From Prevotella sp. (GTDB taxonomy: Bacteria; Bacteroidota; Bacteroidia; Bacteroidales; Bacteroidaceae), in NCBI GenBank assembly GCA_017508965.1, contig JAFWQT010000092.1, positions 1 to 34,158 of the forward strand: a DNA stretch of 34,158 bases, in the 5' to 3' direction. Under the pieces are notes generated by a model. The model did not search any database and was not told the DNA's origin. It was given only the letters and a program-made list of their open reading frames with translations. The position numbers and the translations under genes are program-made. This document shows, piece after piece, positions 22,775 to 29,448 of the stretch (positions are counted from its first letter, which is position 1; every line of letters begins with the position of its first letter).

Positions 22775-23962
22775 TCAGATATCGTCTGCCAGCAGCGCCT
22801 GCTGGATGTCGAGCAGCAGGTCGAGCGGGTCTTCCAGTCCTATGGAGAGCCGGATGGTGGTCTGTCTGACGTCCATTTGCTCCAGCTGTCTTTCGGGGAA
22901 GAGTCCGAAGATGGTCGAGGCAGGATGGATGGCCAGTGTGCGGCTGTCGAACAGATTGGTGGCCCGATGTATGAGTTTCAGCCGGTTCAGGAAACGGAAG
23001 CATTTCTCTTTCGACTCCAGGTCGATGGTGAGCATGGCGCCCGCCGTGGGGCCGAACTGCTGTTGGGCCAGCTTGTGGAAGGGATTGTCGGGCAGTCCGA
23101 TGTAGTTCACCGACTTGATGAGTCCCACCTCTCTCAGTTCCTTTGCCAGCCAGAGGGCGTTGGCGGCCTGCCGCTGATAGCGCACGTCGAGCGTCTCCAG
23201 TCCGAGTGTCTGCTGATAGGCCACCTGCGGCGTCATGTAGGCCCCTAAGTTCACCAGCAGTTCGTACTTCACCCGCTGGTTGAACACCGGGAAAGTGCCG
23301 TAGTCGATAATCAGGCCGCCCAGCGATGTGCCGCCGCCCGAGATGTATTTCGTGCTCGATACCACCTCGATGTCAATGCCCAGTTCCTTCAGCGAGGTCT
23401 CGGTGAAGGGTATCACGGTCGAGTCGGCTATCACGGGCACGCCCTTGCGGTGGGCTATCTCGGCAATGGCTTTCAGGTCGGCCACTTCCTGCTGTGGGTT
23501 TGTTACGATTTCCAGGAACACGCAGCAAGTCTTCTCGTCGATGGCTGCCTCCACGGCCTCCAGGTCGGTAAGGTCTCTCAGCCGGGGTTTCACACCAAAC
23601 CGCAGCAGCGTGTTGCTGATCAGTGCCAGCGTGTTGCCGAACAGATGGCGCGACGAAACGATGGTGCGGCCCTGTGCACTGACGGCCAGCAGCGCATTGC
23701 TGATAGCGGCCATACCCGAGTTGAACGCCGTCACGTGGGCTGCTCCCGTCAGTGCCTTCACGCGCTGCTCCAGGTTGGTCACCGTGGGATTCTCCATCCG
23801 TGCATAGTCGGGCGCGTTGATGCGGTTGCAGAAGGCATCGGCCATCTCCTGGGCGTCGCCGAACTCGAATGCCACATTATTATAAACGGGCACTGCCAGC
23901 GCGCCGTAGGCATCGGGCCTGACGTAGGGCGTATGGACTGCTATCGTTTGTTTTTTCAACAT
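22775..23962 (-). CDS. Cys/Met-metabolism PLP enzyme, MetY/MetB-like (operon-specific)
   Basis: A fold-type I PLP enzyme of 395 residues in the trans-sulfuration family. Features: VPVYNNVAFEFGD (24-36), the ENPT loop at 57-60, SGMAAISNALL near 82-92, the aspartate of VIADSTV near 180, the PLP lysine K205 in SSTKYISGGGTSLGG, and a C-terminal RLSIGLEDPLDLL. It could be an O-acetylhomoserine sulfhydrylase, cystathionine gamma-synthase or lyase. The length and the second, longer MetY elsewhere leave this open. It is the first gene of the sulfur operon and lies behind a strong promoter shared with the divergent Lrp gene. In Wolinella a MetY uses a carrier thiocarboxylate made by a HcyS/HcyF/HcyD trio, and the same gene types occur downstream here, so homocysteine synthesis is a good hypothesis. 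Confidence 0.88.
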   Translation of the reverse strand: MLKKQTIAVHTPYVRPDAYGALAVPVYNNVAFEFGDAQEMADAFCNRINAPDYARMENPTVTNLEQRVKALTGAAHVTAFNSGMAAISNALLAVSAQGRTIVSSRHLFGNTLALISNTLLRFGVKPRLRDLTDLEAVEAAIDEKTCCVFLEIVTNPQQEVADLKAIAEIAHRKGVPVIADSTVIPFTETSLKELGIDIEVVSSTKYISGGGTSLGGLIIDYGTFPVFNQRVKYELLVNLGAYMTPQVAYQQTLGLETLDVRYQRQAANALWLAKELREVGLIKSVNYIGLPDNPFHKLAQQQFGPTAGAMLTIDLESKEKCFRFLNRLKLIHRATNLFDSRTLAIHPASTIFGLFPERQLEQMDVRQTTIRLSIGLEDPLDLLLDIQQALLADDI

Positions 23963-23986
23963 TTTTTACAGCATTGATTTCGGGTG

Positions 23987-24053
23987 CAAAGTTACGTGGA
24001 ATAGAAATATCATCCAAATTTCTTGCATAATTCGGAAAATATCGCTAAATTTG
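23987..24053. promoter_or_regulatory. divergent promoters of the sulfur operon and the Lrp-type gene
   Basis: Minus strand: TTTG (complement 24015-24018), N20, TAACTTTG (complement 23987-23994) reading into the MetY-like gene. Plus strand: TTG (24023-24025), N20, TAAATTTG (24046-24053) reading into the Lrp-type gene. The two -33 boxes are only four bases apart, so a regulator bound there would affect both directions. Confidence 0.8.
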
Positions 24054-24122
24054 CAGCGTTAACAGAAAATGTTTCCGAAAAGGGCATCTGAAATCTTTCC
24101 AAAAAGAATAAAATTCTGACAA

Positions 24123-24587
24123 ATGGCTGAAACCTTAGACCAAACCGACTTGCAGATACTGAAAACGCTGCAGCGAAACTCCAAACTCACCACGAAGGAA
24201 CTGGCCGACGCGGTGCATCTCACGCCCACACCCGTCTTCGAGCGGCAGAAACGGCTGGAGCGCCAGGGCTACATCAAGAAATACGTGGCCGTGCTAGACC
24301 CCGAGAAGCTGGGCCAGGGGTTGCTCGTGTTCTGCAAGGTGAAGCTCAAGCAGATCAACCACGAGATTGCCGATGCCTTCACCCGCCGCATCATGCGCAT
24401 ACCCGAGGTGACCGAGTGCTACAACACCAGCGGCGCCTACGACTATCTGCTGAAGGTGCGCGCCCGCGACATGAAGCAGTATCAGGAGTTCGTGCTCACC
24501 AAGCTGGGCGACATCGACTCCGTGGCATCCATCGAGAGCACCTTCGTGATGAGTGAAATCAAGCAGAACTACGGCATCAACCTGTAG
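24123..24587 (+). CDS. Lrp/AsnC-family transcriptional regulator
   Basis: A 154-residue DNA-binding regulator. The N-terminal helix-turn-helix is at about 7-50 (LDQTDLQILKTLQRNSKLTTKELA, then PVFERQKRLERQGYI). The C-terminal RAM effector domain runs from about 65 to 145 (TECYNTSGAYDYLLKVRARD). Family members sense amino acids. It is divergent from the sulfur operon with overlapping promoter regions, which makes it the likely direct regulator of that operon, perhaps sensing cysteine or methionine, and of itself. The effector is inferred only from context. Confidence 0.93.
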   Translation: MAETLDQTDLQILKTLQRNSKLTTKELADAVHLTPTPVFERQKRLERQGYIKKYVAVLDPEKLGQGLLVFCKVKLKQINHEIADAFTRRIMRIPEVTECYNTSGAYDYLLKVRARDMKQYQEFVLTKLGDIDSVASIESTFVMSEIKQNYGINL

Positions 24588-24641
24588 GCTGGAAGTTTGA
24601 AAATAGAAATATCAGACCTATTGACAATAGTTACCAATCCG

Positions 24642-24761
24642 AATAATTATTTGAAAAAATAGGTTTGTTGAGACTACAAACTAATTTAGTTTGTACATCA
24701 AAAACCTATTAATTGGCATGCAAATAATTATTATTTGACGTACAAACTAACTTAGTTTGTA
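24642..24761. repeat. nested inverted repeats with two copies of one 21-bp palindrome
   Basis: Two palindromes, each with arms TACAAACTAA and TTAGTTTGTA around one base, lie at 24675-24695 and 24741-24761 (centres 66 bp apart). Around the first, AATAGGTTT (24658-24666) pairs with AAACCTATT (24702-24710), and AATAATTATTTG (24642-24653) pairs with CAAATAATTATT (24721-24732), making a symmetric structure of about 91 bp. It lies 55 bases after the Lrp stop. It could be an operator pair (it looks like BlaI/MecI-type palindromes), a cruciform terminator or a MITE-like remnant. Confidence 0.7.
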
Positions 24762-24853
24762 GTCAGAATATTGATTCCTCCATAGGCGAAAAAAGATTTT
24801 TACCCCCTATACCTACTACTTTTGCTTTAAAGCGTTGTGTATTAGTCTGTTAT

Positions 24854-24897
24854 CGGTAGTAGGAAGAGGCGTTTTACCTACTACCTTCCTACTACCG
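24854..24897. repeat. 13-bp perfect inverted repeat in a CCTACTAC-rich stretch
   Basis: Arms CGGTAGTAGGAAG (24854-24866) and CTTCCTACTACCG (24885-24897) surround an 18-base loop that itself contains CCTACTAC. Another copy of that word is at about 24812-24819. It lies inside a 78-codon minus-strand open frame (24816-25052) that I regard as non-coding. Confidence 0.65.
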
Positions 24898-25110
24898 AAC
24901 CTCCTATTTTGGGCCGAAAATCGAAAAAGAAGCCGATATAGCTCCGTTTTTGCGAATTCATTTTTCAGGTGATGGCCTTTACAGGCGCCTTTATAATTAC
25001 TATAAATGTTCGCATGCGCATGGGCTGGCTGAAAGGCCTCATACGCCGCCATTGCGGGATGACAACTGATGCCTGTCAGCCTGTTTTGGGCATGTGAACG
25101 GCCTTTTAAG

Positions 25111-25178
25111 CCCCGGTTTCGGACAGAAATCGGGGACCATTAATCAGAACAGACTGGAAGTGCAAAACTTCCAGTCTG
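25111..25178. terminator. two tandem strong hairpins before the aryl-polyene-like cluster
   Basis: CCCCGGTTTC (25111-25120) pairs with GAAATCGGGG (25126-25135) with one G-T pair. CAGACTGGAAGT (25150-25161) pairs perfectly with ACTTCCAGTCTG (25167-25178). Neither has a clean T-run on the plus strand. They insulate the Lrp side from the biosynthetic cluster or belong to an untranslated RNA. Apart from these hairpins and the palindromes to the left I see no gene in 24588-25291. Confidence 0.55.
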
Positions 25179-25226
25179 TCTGGTTTTCCTGCATTCGACA
25201 ATAAAAATTAAAAAACTATTTTTTAT

Positions 25227-25257
25227 TTTGTATTGTGCTCACTTAATCGTACCTTTG
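25227..25257 (+). promoter_or_regulatory. Bacteroidetes-type promoter of the biosynthetic cluster
   Basis: TTTG (25227-25230), 19 bases, TACCTTTG (25250-25257). This is an exact consensus match, about 35 bases upstream of the FabG-like ATG. Confidence 0.85.
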
Positions 25258-25291
25258 CACGATAAATAATACATAAAAGATTGAATATCGC

Positions 25292-26023
25292 ATGAAATAT
25301 GCACTTGTGACGGGCGGTTCCCGAGGTTTGGGAAGGGCTGTATGCCTGAAGCTGGCTGAGGCTGGAATGCCTGTGGTTATCAACTACCAGAGCAATGCTG
25401 AGGCAGCCGAAGAAACGAAACGGCTGGTGGAAGAAGCGGGCGGACAAGCAGAGTTGCTGCCCTTCGACGTGAGCAAGAAAGAAGAGGTGGACGGGGCGCT
25501 CGACCAATGGGAGACGGCCCACCCCGACGACTATATTGCCGTGCTGGTGAACAATGCCGGCATCCGTCGGGATAACGTGATGTTCATGATGGGCGACGAT
25601 GAGTGGCACTCGGTGCTCGACACGACGCTCAACGGCTTTTTCTACATCACACGCCGGCTGCTGAAGCACATGATGCCGCGCCGCCGGGGTGGACGTATCG
25701 TGAACATGGCGTCGCTCTCGGGACTGAAAGGCATGGCCGGACAGGCCAACTACAGTGCGGCAAAGGCTGCGCTGATAGGTGCCACGAAGGCGCTGGCACA
25801 GGAGGTGGCTCCGCGCGGTGTGACGGTGAATGCCGTGGCACCGGGTTTCATTGAGACCGACATGACGAAGGGTCTGCCCCAGGAAGAACTGGAGAAGCTG
25901 ATTCCCATGGGACGCTTTGGACGCCCCGAAGAGGTGGCCGCTACGGTTGCCTTCCTGGTTTCGGAGGGAGCCTCGTATATCACGGGCGAAGTGATCAGCG
26001 TGAACGGAGGGCTTTATACGTAA
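25292..26023 (+). CDS. 3-oxoacyl-ACP reductase (FabG-like SDR)
   Basis: A cytoplasmic short-chain dehydrogenase of 243 residues. The NADP(H) loop TGGSRGLG (7-14), NNAG (87-90), N114, and the catalytic S141, Y154 and K158 (QANYSAAK) are all present, followed by the APGFIETDM loop and the C-terminal ITGEVISVNGG. It reduces beta-ketoacyl-ACP during chain extension. It opens a plus-strand cluster with a ketosynthase, ACP, dehydratase and acyltransferases, as in aryl-polyene gene sets, so it probably serves that pathway rather than housekeeping fatty-acid synthesis. Confidence 0.92.
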   Translation: MKYALVTGGSRGLGRAVCLKLAEAGMPVVINYQSNAEAAEETKRLVEEAGGQAELLPFDVSKKEEVDGALDQWETAHPDDYIAVLVNNAGIRRDNVMFMMGDDEWHSVLDTTLNGFFYITRRLLKHMMPRRRGGRIVNMASLSGLKGMAGQANYSAAKAALIGATKALAQEVAPRGVTVNAVAPGFIETDMTKGLPQEELEKLIPMGRFGRPEEVAATVAFLVSEGASYITGEVISVNGGLYT

Positions 26024-26099
26024 AAGAATTAAGATTTTTGAATTTTGATGTATCGCCTTCGGCGAGTAAGAATTAAGAATTATAGAAAGTAAGAATATA

Positions 26100-27323
26100 A
26101 TGAGAAGAGTTGTAATAACTGGCATGGGTATATGGTCGTGTCTGGGAACAGACAAGGCGAGTGTGAAAGAATCTCTCTATCAGGGAAGGTCGGGAATAGG
26201 ACTGGAACCAGAACGACTGGAATACGGCTACCGCTCGGGACTGACCGGCATAGTGGAGAAACCCAAACTGAAGGGCTTGCTCGACCGTCGCATCCGTGTG
26301 GGACTGGCCGAGGAGGGCGAATATGCCTATATGGCTGCCAGACAGGCATTTGAGCAGGCTGGCATTGACGATGACTACCTGCTGAACAACGAGGTGGGCG
26401 TCATCTTCGGTAACGACTCTTCGTCGAAGCCCGTGATGGAGTGTAAGCAGATTATGGACGAGAAACACGACACGGCCATGCTGGGTTCGGGCAACATATT
26501 CCAGTCGATGAACTCGACGGTGACCATGAACCTGAACACCATTTTCCATCTGCGCGGCATCAACTTCACAGTGAGCGCGGCCTGCGCCAGCGGCAGCCAC
26601 AGCATCGGGCTGGGCATGATGATGATACGGCAGGGACTGCAGGACATGGTGCTCTGCGGCGGTGCCCAGGAGACGAATTATTACTCGATGGCTTCGTTTG
26701 ACGCCCTGTCGGCTTTCTCCGTCAGGATGGACGAACCGACGAAGGCCAGCCGGCCCTTCGACCGCAACCGCGACGGACTGATACCGAGCGGAGGTGCTGC
26801 GGCACTGGTGCTCGAAGACTACGACCACGCAATGGCCCGTGGCGCAAAGATTCTCTGCGAGGTGGCTGGCTATGGCTTCTCGTCGAACGGCGGCGGCATC
26901 TCGCAGCCCAGTGACGACGGCAGCTTGATGGCCATGAGCCGTGCCATGAAGGATGCCGGGGTGGGGGTGAGCGATATCGACTATATCAACGCCCATGCCA
27001 CGTCTACCCATCAGGGCGACATGTACGAGGCCATGGCGCTGGGGCGTCTGTTCCAGGGACAGCGTGCGCTTATCAGCAGTACGAAGTCGATGACCGGTCA
27101 CGAGTGCTGGATGGCCGGTGCCAGTGAGATTGTGTACAGCATCCTGATGATGCAGCATAACTTTGTGGCTCCTAACATCAACTTCGAGGAACCCGACGAG
27201 TATTCGGAGAAGCTGAACATCGCGGCCAAGACCGTGGAAACAGAGCTGAACACCATACTGAGCAATTCGTTCGGATTCGGCGGCACAAACAGTGCGCTGG
27301 TGATTAAGAAATTGAGAAAATGA
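26100..27323 (+). CDS. beta-ketoacyl-ACP synthase (FabF/FabB-like)
   Basis: A 407-residue condensing enzyme. The Cys-His-His set is complete: C162 in SAACASGSH, H299 in NAHATSTHQGD and H334 in SMTGHECW. The end SNSFGFGGTNSALVIKK is the usual glycine-rich loop. The ATG follows the FabG-like stop by 76 bases of AAGAATT-like repeats. The presence of a second ketosynthase at the window end suggests iterative extension by a pair, as in aryl-polyene or flexirubin systems. Specific chain length cannot be read. The C-terminus runs into GAGAAATT repeats that fill the spacer to the next gene. Confidence 0.92.
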   Translation: MRRVVITGMGIWSCLGTDKASVKESLYQGRSGIGLEPERLEYGYRSGLTGIVEKPKLKGLLDRRIRVGLAEEGEYAYMAARQAFEQAGIDDDYLLNNEVGVIFGNDSSSKPVMECKQIMDEKHDTAMLGSGNIFQSMNSTVTMNLNTIFHLRGINFTVSAACASGSHSIGLGMMMIRQGLQDMVLCGGAQETNYYSMASFDALSAFSVRMDEPTKASRPFDRNRDGLIPSGGAAALVLEDYDHAMARGAKILCEVAGYGFSSNGGGISQPSDDGSLMAMSRAMKDAGVGVSDIDYINAHATSTHQGDMYEAMALGRLFQGQRALISSTKSMTGHECWMAGASEIVYSILMMQHNFVAPNINFEEPDEYSEKLNIAAKTVETELNTILSNSFGFGGTNSALVIKKLRK

Positions 27324-27360
27324 GAAATTGAGAAATTAAGTAAACGTAATATTTGAAGCA

Positions 27361-27966
27361 ATGAAGAAAGCAATGATAATGGTGCTGATGGCACTGATGA
27401 CGATGGGTGTTTATGCCCAGGATATCCGGCTGAAGAGTGGCGATGTTGCCCCCATCATGCAGAAAGACAAGACGGCAACACTTGACCTTGACTTCTCGAA
27501 AGCCAAGTTGGCAGACCTGTCGAAGAAGGAGCTGAGCGATAAAAAGTTCCTCGAGAACATGAAGAATAACGCTCCTGAAGATTATGCAAAATGGGACAAA
27601 TACAAAGAAGAATGCTATGAGTTCTTCATGGATCGCTGGAACGATGCAAAAGGTTTCTGCGAGGTGATAGAAAAGGGTAAGGCCGACTTTGTCATCCATG
27701 TGAAATTCGACTATATCGATACGGGTAATGCCGGTGCTGCCATGTGGAGCTGGAGCGCAAAAGGCGGCGGTGTGATTATGCGCGGCACGGTGGTGGTTAC
27801 CGATGCTGCGGGTAAAAAGGTATGTGAGTTTGAGGTGAATGACTTCCAGGGAAGGTCTGTTCGTGCCTTTGACATGAAATTTCCATCCTTCGGGCGTCGT
27901 ATGTCCTTGTTTCACAAGAACTTGGCCAAGGATATCACCGATATTGCCAAAAAGGCAAAGAAGTGA
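27361..27966 (+). CDS. secreted protein of unknown function, paralogue of the next gene
   Basis: A 201-residue protein with a signal peptide (MKKAMIMVLMALMTMGVYA, cut near residue 19). The mature region starts with DIRLKSG and carries a LDLDFSKAKLADLSKKEL segment, a Trp/Tyr-rich helix around 80-100, then beta-like stretches (ADFVIHVKFDYIDTGN, GGGVIMRGTVVVTDAAGKKVCEFEVNDFQG). Two cysteines (near 85 and 99) could form a disulfide. The following gene has a similar order. I do not recognise the family. A periplasmic helper for the lipid or polyene product is possible, but this rests on position only. Confidence 0.8.
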   Translation: MKKAMIMVLMALMTMGVYAQDIRLKSGDVAPIMQKDKTATLDLDFSKAKLADLSKKELSDKKFLENMKNNAPEDYAKWDKYKEECYEFFMDRWNDAKGFCEVIEKGKADFVIHVKFDYIDTGNAGAAMWSWSAKGGGVIMRGTVVVTDAAGKKVCEFEVNDFQGRSVRAFDMKFPSFGRRMSLFHKNLAKDITDIAKKAKK

Positions 27967-28031
27967 AGCGTGAGCCATGCTCTTTTGGGTAGCAGATGTT
28001 CACGGATTATTAATATAAACACGAAAAAGAG

Positions 28032-28535
28032 ATGAAGAAACTATTATTGTTGACATTGATGATGGTCGGGATGGCCTATGGTGCCATGGCCCAGACCGTG
28101 AAAGTGGACAGCCTCAGGAAAGCCCCCCTCGGTTTGCGTGCCAACCTGGTAATGGATTTCTCGAAGGCCACAATACATGAGATGAGCGAGGCGAACTTCG
28201 CCAAATACGAGAAAGACTGGGAGAAAGACAAGTCTTCGGTTGTGGAGAAATTTCGTGCTGCCGCCAATTTCAAGCTCGACAACGAGATGAAGCTTGGCTA
28301 CTATGATGATGCCGACTACGTGATGACCGTCACGGTGAAGAGCATCAGCACGCAGGGCTTCATCGTGTGCGATGCCGTGCTGACAGACAACAGCGGAAAG
28401 GTGTTCTTCGCAGTGGAGGACCTGAAGGGTTCCAGCGACTCGTTCTTTACGCCCGGAACCAAGCTGGCCAGGATAAAGATATGGGCAACGCTCACGGGCA
28501 CCGCGCTGGGTTCGCTCATCAAGAACAGAATGTAA
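28032..28535 (+). CDS. secreted protein of unknown function, paralogue of the previous gene
   Basis: A 167-residue protein with a signal peptide ending GAMAQ (about 21). NLVMDFSKATIHEMSEANF aligns with the LDLDFSKAKLADLSKKEL segment of the upstream protein. Next comes DADYVMTVTVKSISTQGFIVCDAVLTDNSGKVFFAVEDLKG, parallel to the beta region there, so the two are diverged duplicates. The C-terminus has KIWATLTGTALGSLIKNRM. It has no metal or catalytic motif. It is 65 bases after its paralogue. Confidence 0.8.
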   Translation: MKKLLLLTLMMVGMAYGAMAQTVKVDSLRKAPLGLRANLVMDFSKATIHEMSEANFAKYEKDWEKDKSSVVEKFRAAANFKLDNEMKLGYYDDADYVMTVTVKSISTQGFIVCDAVLTDNSGKVFFAVEDLKGSSDSFFTPGTKLARIKIWATLTGTALGSLIKNRM

Positions 28536-28567
28536 AGGAACAATTATTCGACGTTTTTTCTTGCCGT

Positions 28568-28589
28568 ATCTAATAGATTTCTATTAGAT
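28568..28589. terminator. 10-bp perfect inverted repeat after the secreted-protein pair
   Basis: ATCTAATAGA (28568-28577), TT, TCTATTAGAT (28580-28589). It lies 33 bases after the stop at 28535 and ahead of the next promoter. It is AT-rich and not followed immediately by a T-run, so it may be a weak terminator or an operator. Confidence 0.45.
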
Positions 28590-28646
28590 TAGGGGGCATT
28601 TTGCATTTTTTGTGCCGTTGAATTCTTTTATTTCAAAGTAAAACTG

Positions 28647-28724
28647 TAATTTTGCACCCGATTTCTCAAATCCTTGGATTCAGGAGAATCATTTTCGTAA
28701 AAAGGCGTTAGAAAGCGTCTTTTT
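28647..28724 (+). promoter_or_regulatory. promoter box and leader terminator ahead of the UpxY-like gene
   Basis: A -7 box TAATTTTG (28647-28654) has no good -33 box. About 45 bases later AAAAAGGCG (28699-28707) pairs with CGTCTTTTT (28716-28724), one G-T pair, and ends in five T residues: an intrinsic-terminator-like structure in the untranslated leader, 31 bases before the ATG at 28756. A terminator in front of an antiterminator gene suggests a control point for the downstream operon. Confidence 0.55.
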
Positions 28725-28755
28725 ATTGTAAACATCGAACCGGAAAGAAAGATTC

Positions 28756-29439
28756 ATGAGGTCCGATTTGGGCACATTGTCTAATGTGACACCCGAGGAG
28801 ACGGGTATAGTCTCTCCCCGCATTGGGTTTGCCCCCTTTGCCTTCCCCGAAGCGAAAAGCTCAAAAACAGGGGTGTCGGTGAGATATGTGCCTGATCCAG
28901 ACAAGAGCTGGTATGTGTTCCGTGCTTCCTACGGGCGTGAAGACAAGGCCTTCGATATACTTGTGGAAGACGGCACCTACCCCTACATAGCCAAACAATA
29001 TGTGGTGAAATACAGAAACGGGAGAAGGATTAAGAAGATGAAGTCGCTTATCCCGAACCTGATATTTGTATATACCACCAGGGCGAAGGCCGACGAATAT
29101 GTGAACAAGACACCTGCGCTCTCGTTCCTGAGCTATTACCTGAATCATTTCAAGAAAGACGGGGAGGACAAGAACCCGCCGCTGACCGTTCCCGAGAAGG
29201 ATATGGCCACGCTGATCAGGACAGCCGAGACGAAGAGCGAGCACCTGAGGTTTGTGGACCCCTCGCAGTGCCACTACAAGGGCGGAGAGTCGGTAATTAT
29301 CACCGACGGAATGTTCAAAGGCGTGGTAGGCAAGGTGGCCAGGGTGTCGGGCCAGCAGAGGGTTATCGTCTCGATAACCAACGTGGGCCTTATCTCAACG
29401 GCCTATATCCCCACGGCGTTCATTGAAAAACTGACATAA
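28756..29439 (+). CDS. UpxY/NusG-like (RfaH-type) transcription antiterminator
   Basis: A 227-residue specialised NusG paralogue that rides on RNA polymerase and allows long operons to be read through. The NGN domain is at about 50-165 (KSWYVFRASYGRE at the start, KSLIPNLIFVYTT at 96-108). The KOW motif is at about 177-205 (GGESVIITDGMFKGVVGKVARVSG). An N-terminal extension of about 49 residues precedes the NGN domain. No later ATG would start it correctly, so the extension seems real. UpxY proteins are known from capsule operons of Bacteroides. Here the protein heads an acyltransferase/methyltransferase/ACP operon, which it probably controls. The next gene starts 9 bases after its stop. Confidence 0.9.
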   Translation: MRSDLGTLSNVTPEETGIVSPRIGFAPFAFPEAKSSKTGVSVRYVPDPDKSWYVFRASYGREDKAFDILVEDGTYPYIAKQYVVKYRNGRRIKKMKSLIPNLIFVYTTRAKADEYVNKTPALSFLSYYLNHFKKDGEDKNPPLTVPEKDMATLIRTAETKSEHLRFVDPSQCHYKGGESVIITDGMFKGVVGKVARVSGQQRVIVSITNVGLISTAYIPTAFIEKLT

Positions 29440-29448
29440 GCGAGAAGG

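Noticed and set aside
24816..25052. 78-codon minus-strand open frame as a gene
   Set aside because: It contains a 13-bp perfect inverted repeat and CCTACTAC repeats, has no promoter box or recognisable domain, and lies in a hairpin-rich spacer. It is better treated as a repeat.
26073..27158. 361-codon minus-strand open frame opposite the ketosynthase
   Set aside because: The plus strand holds the complete Cys-His-His ketosynthase. The antisense product is His/Arg-rich without a fold pattern.
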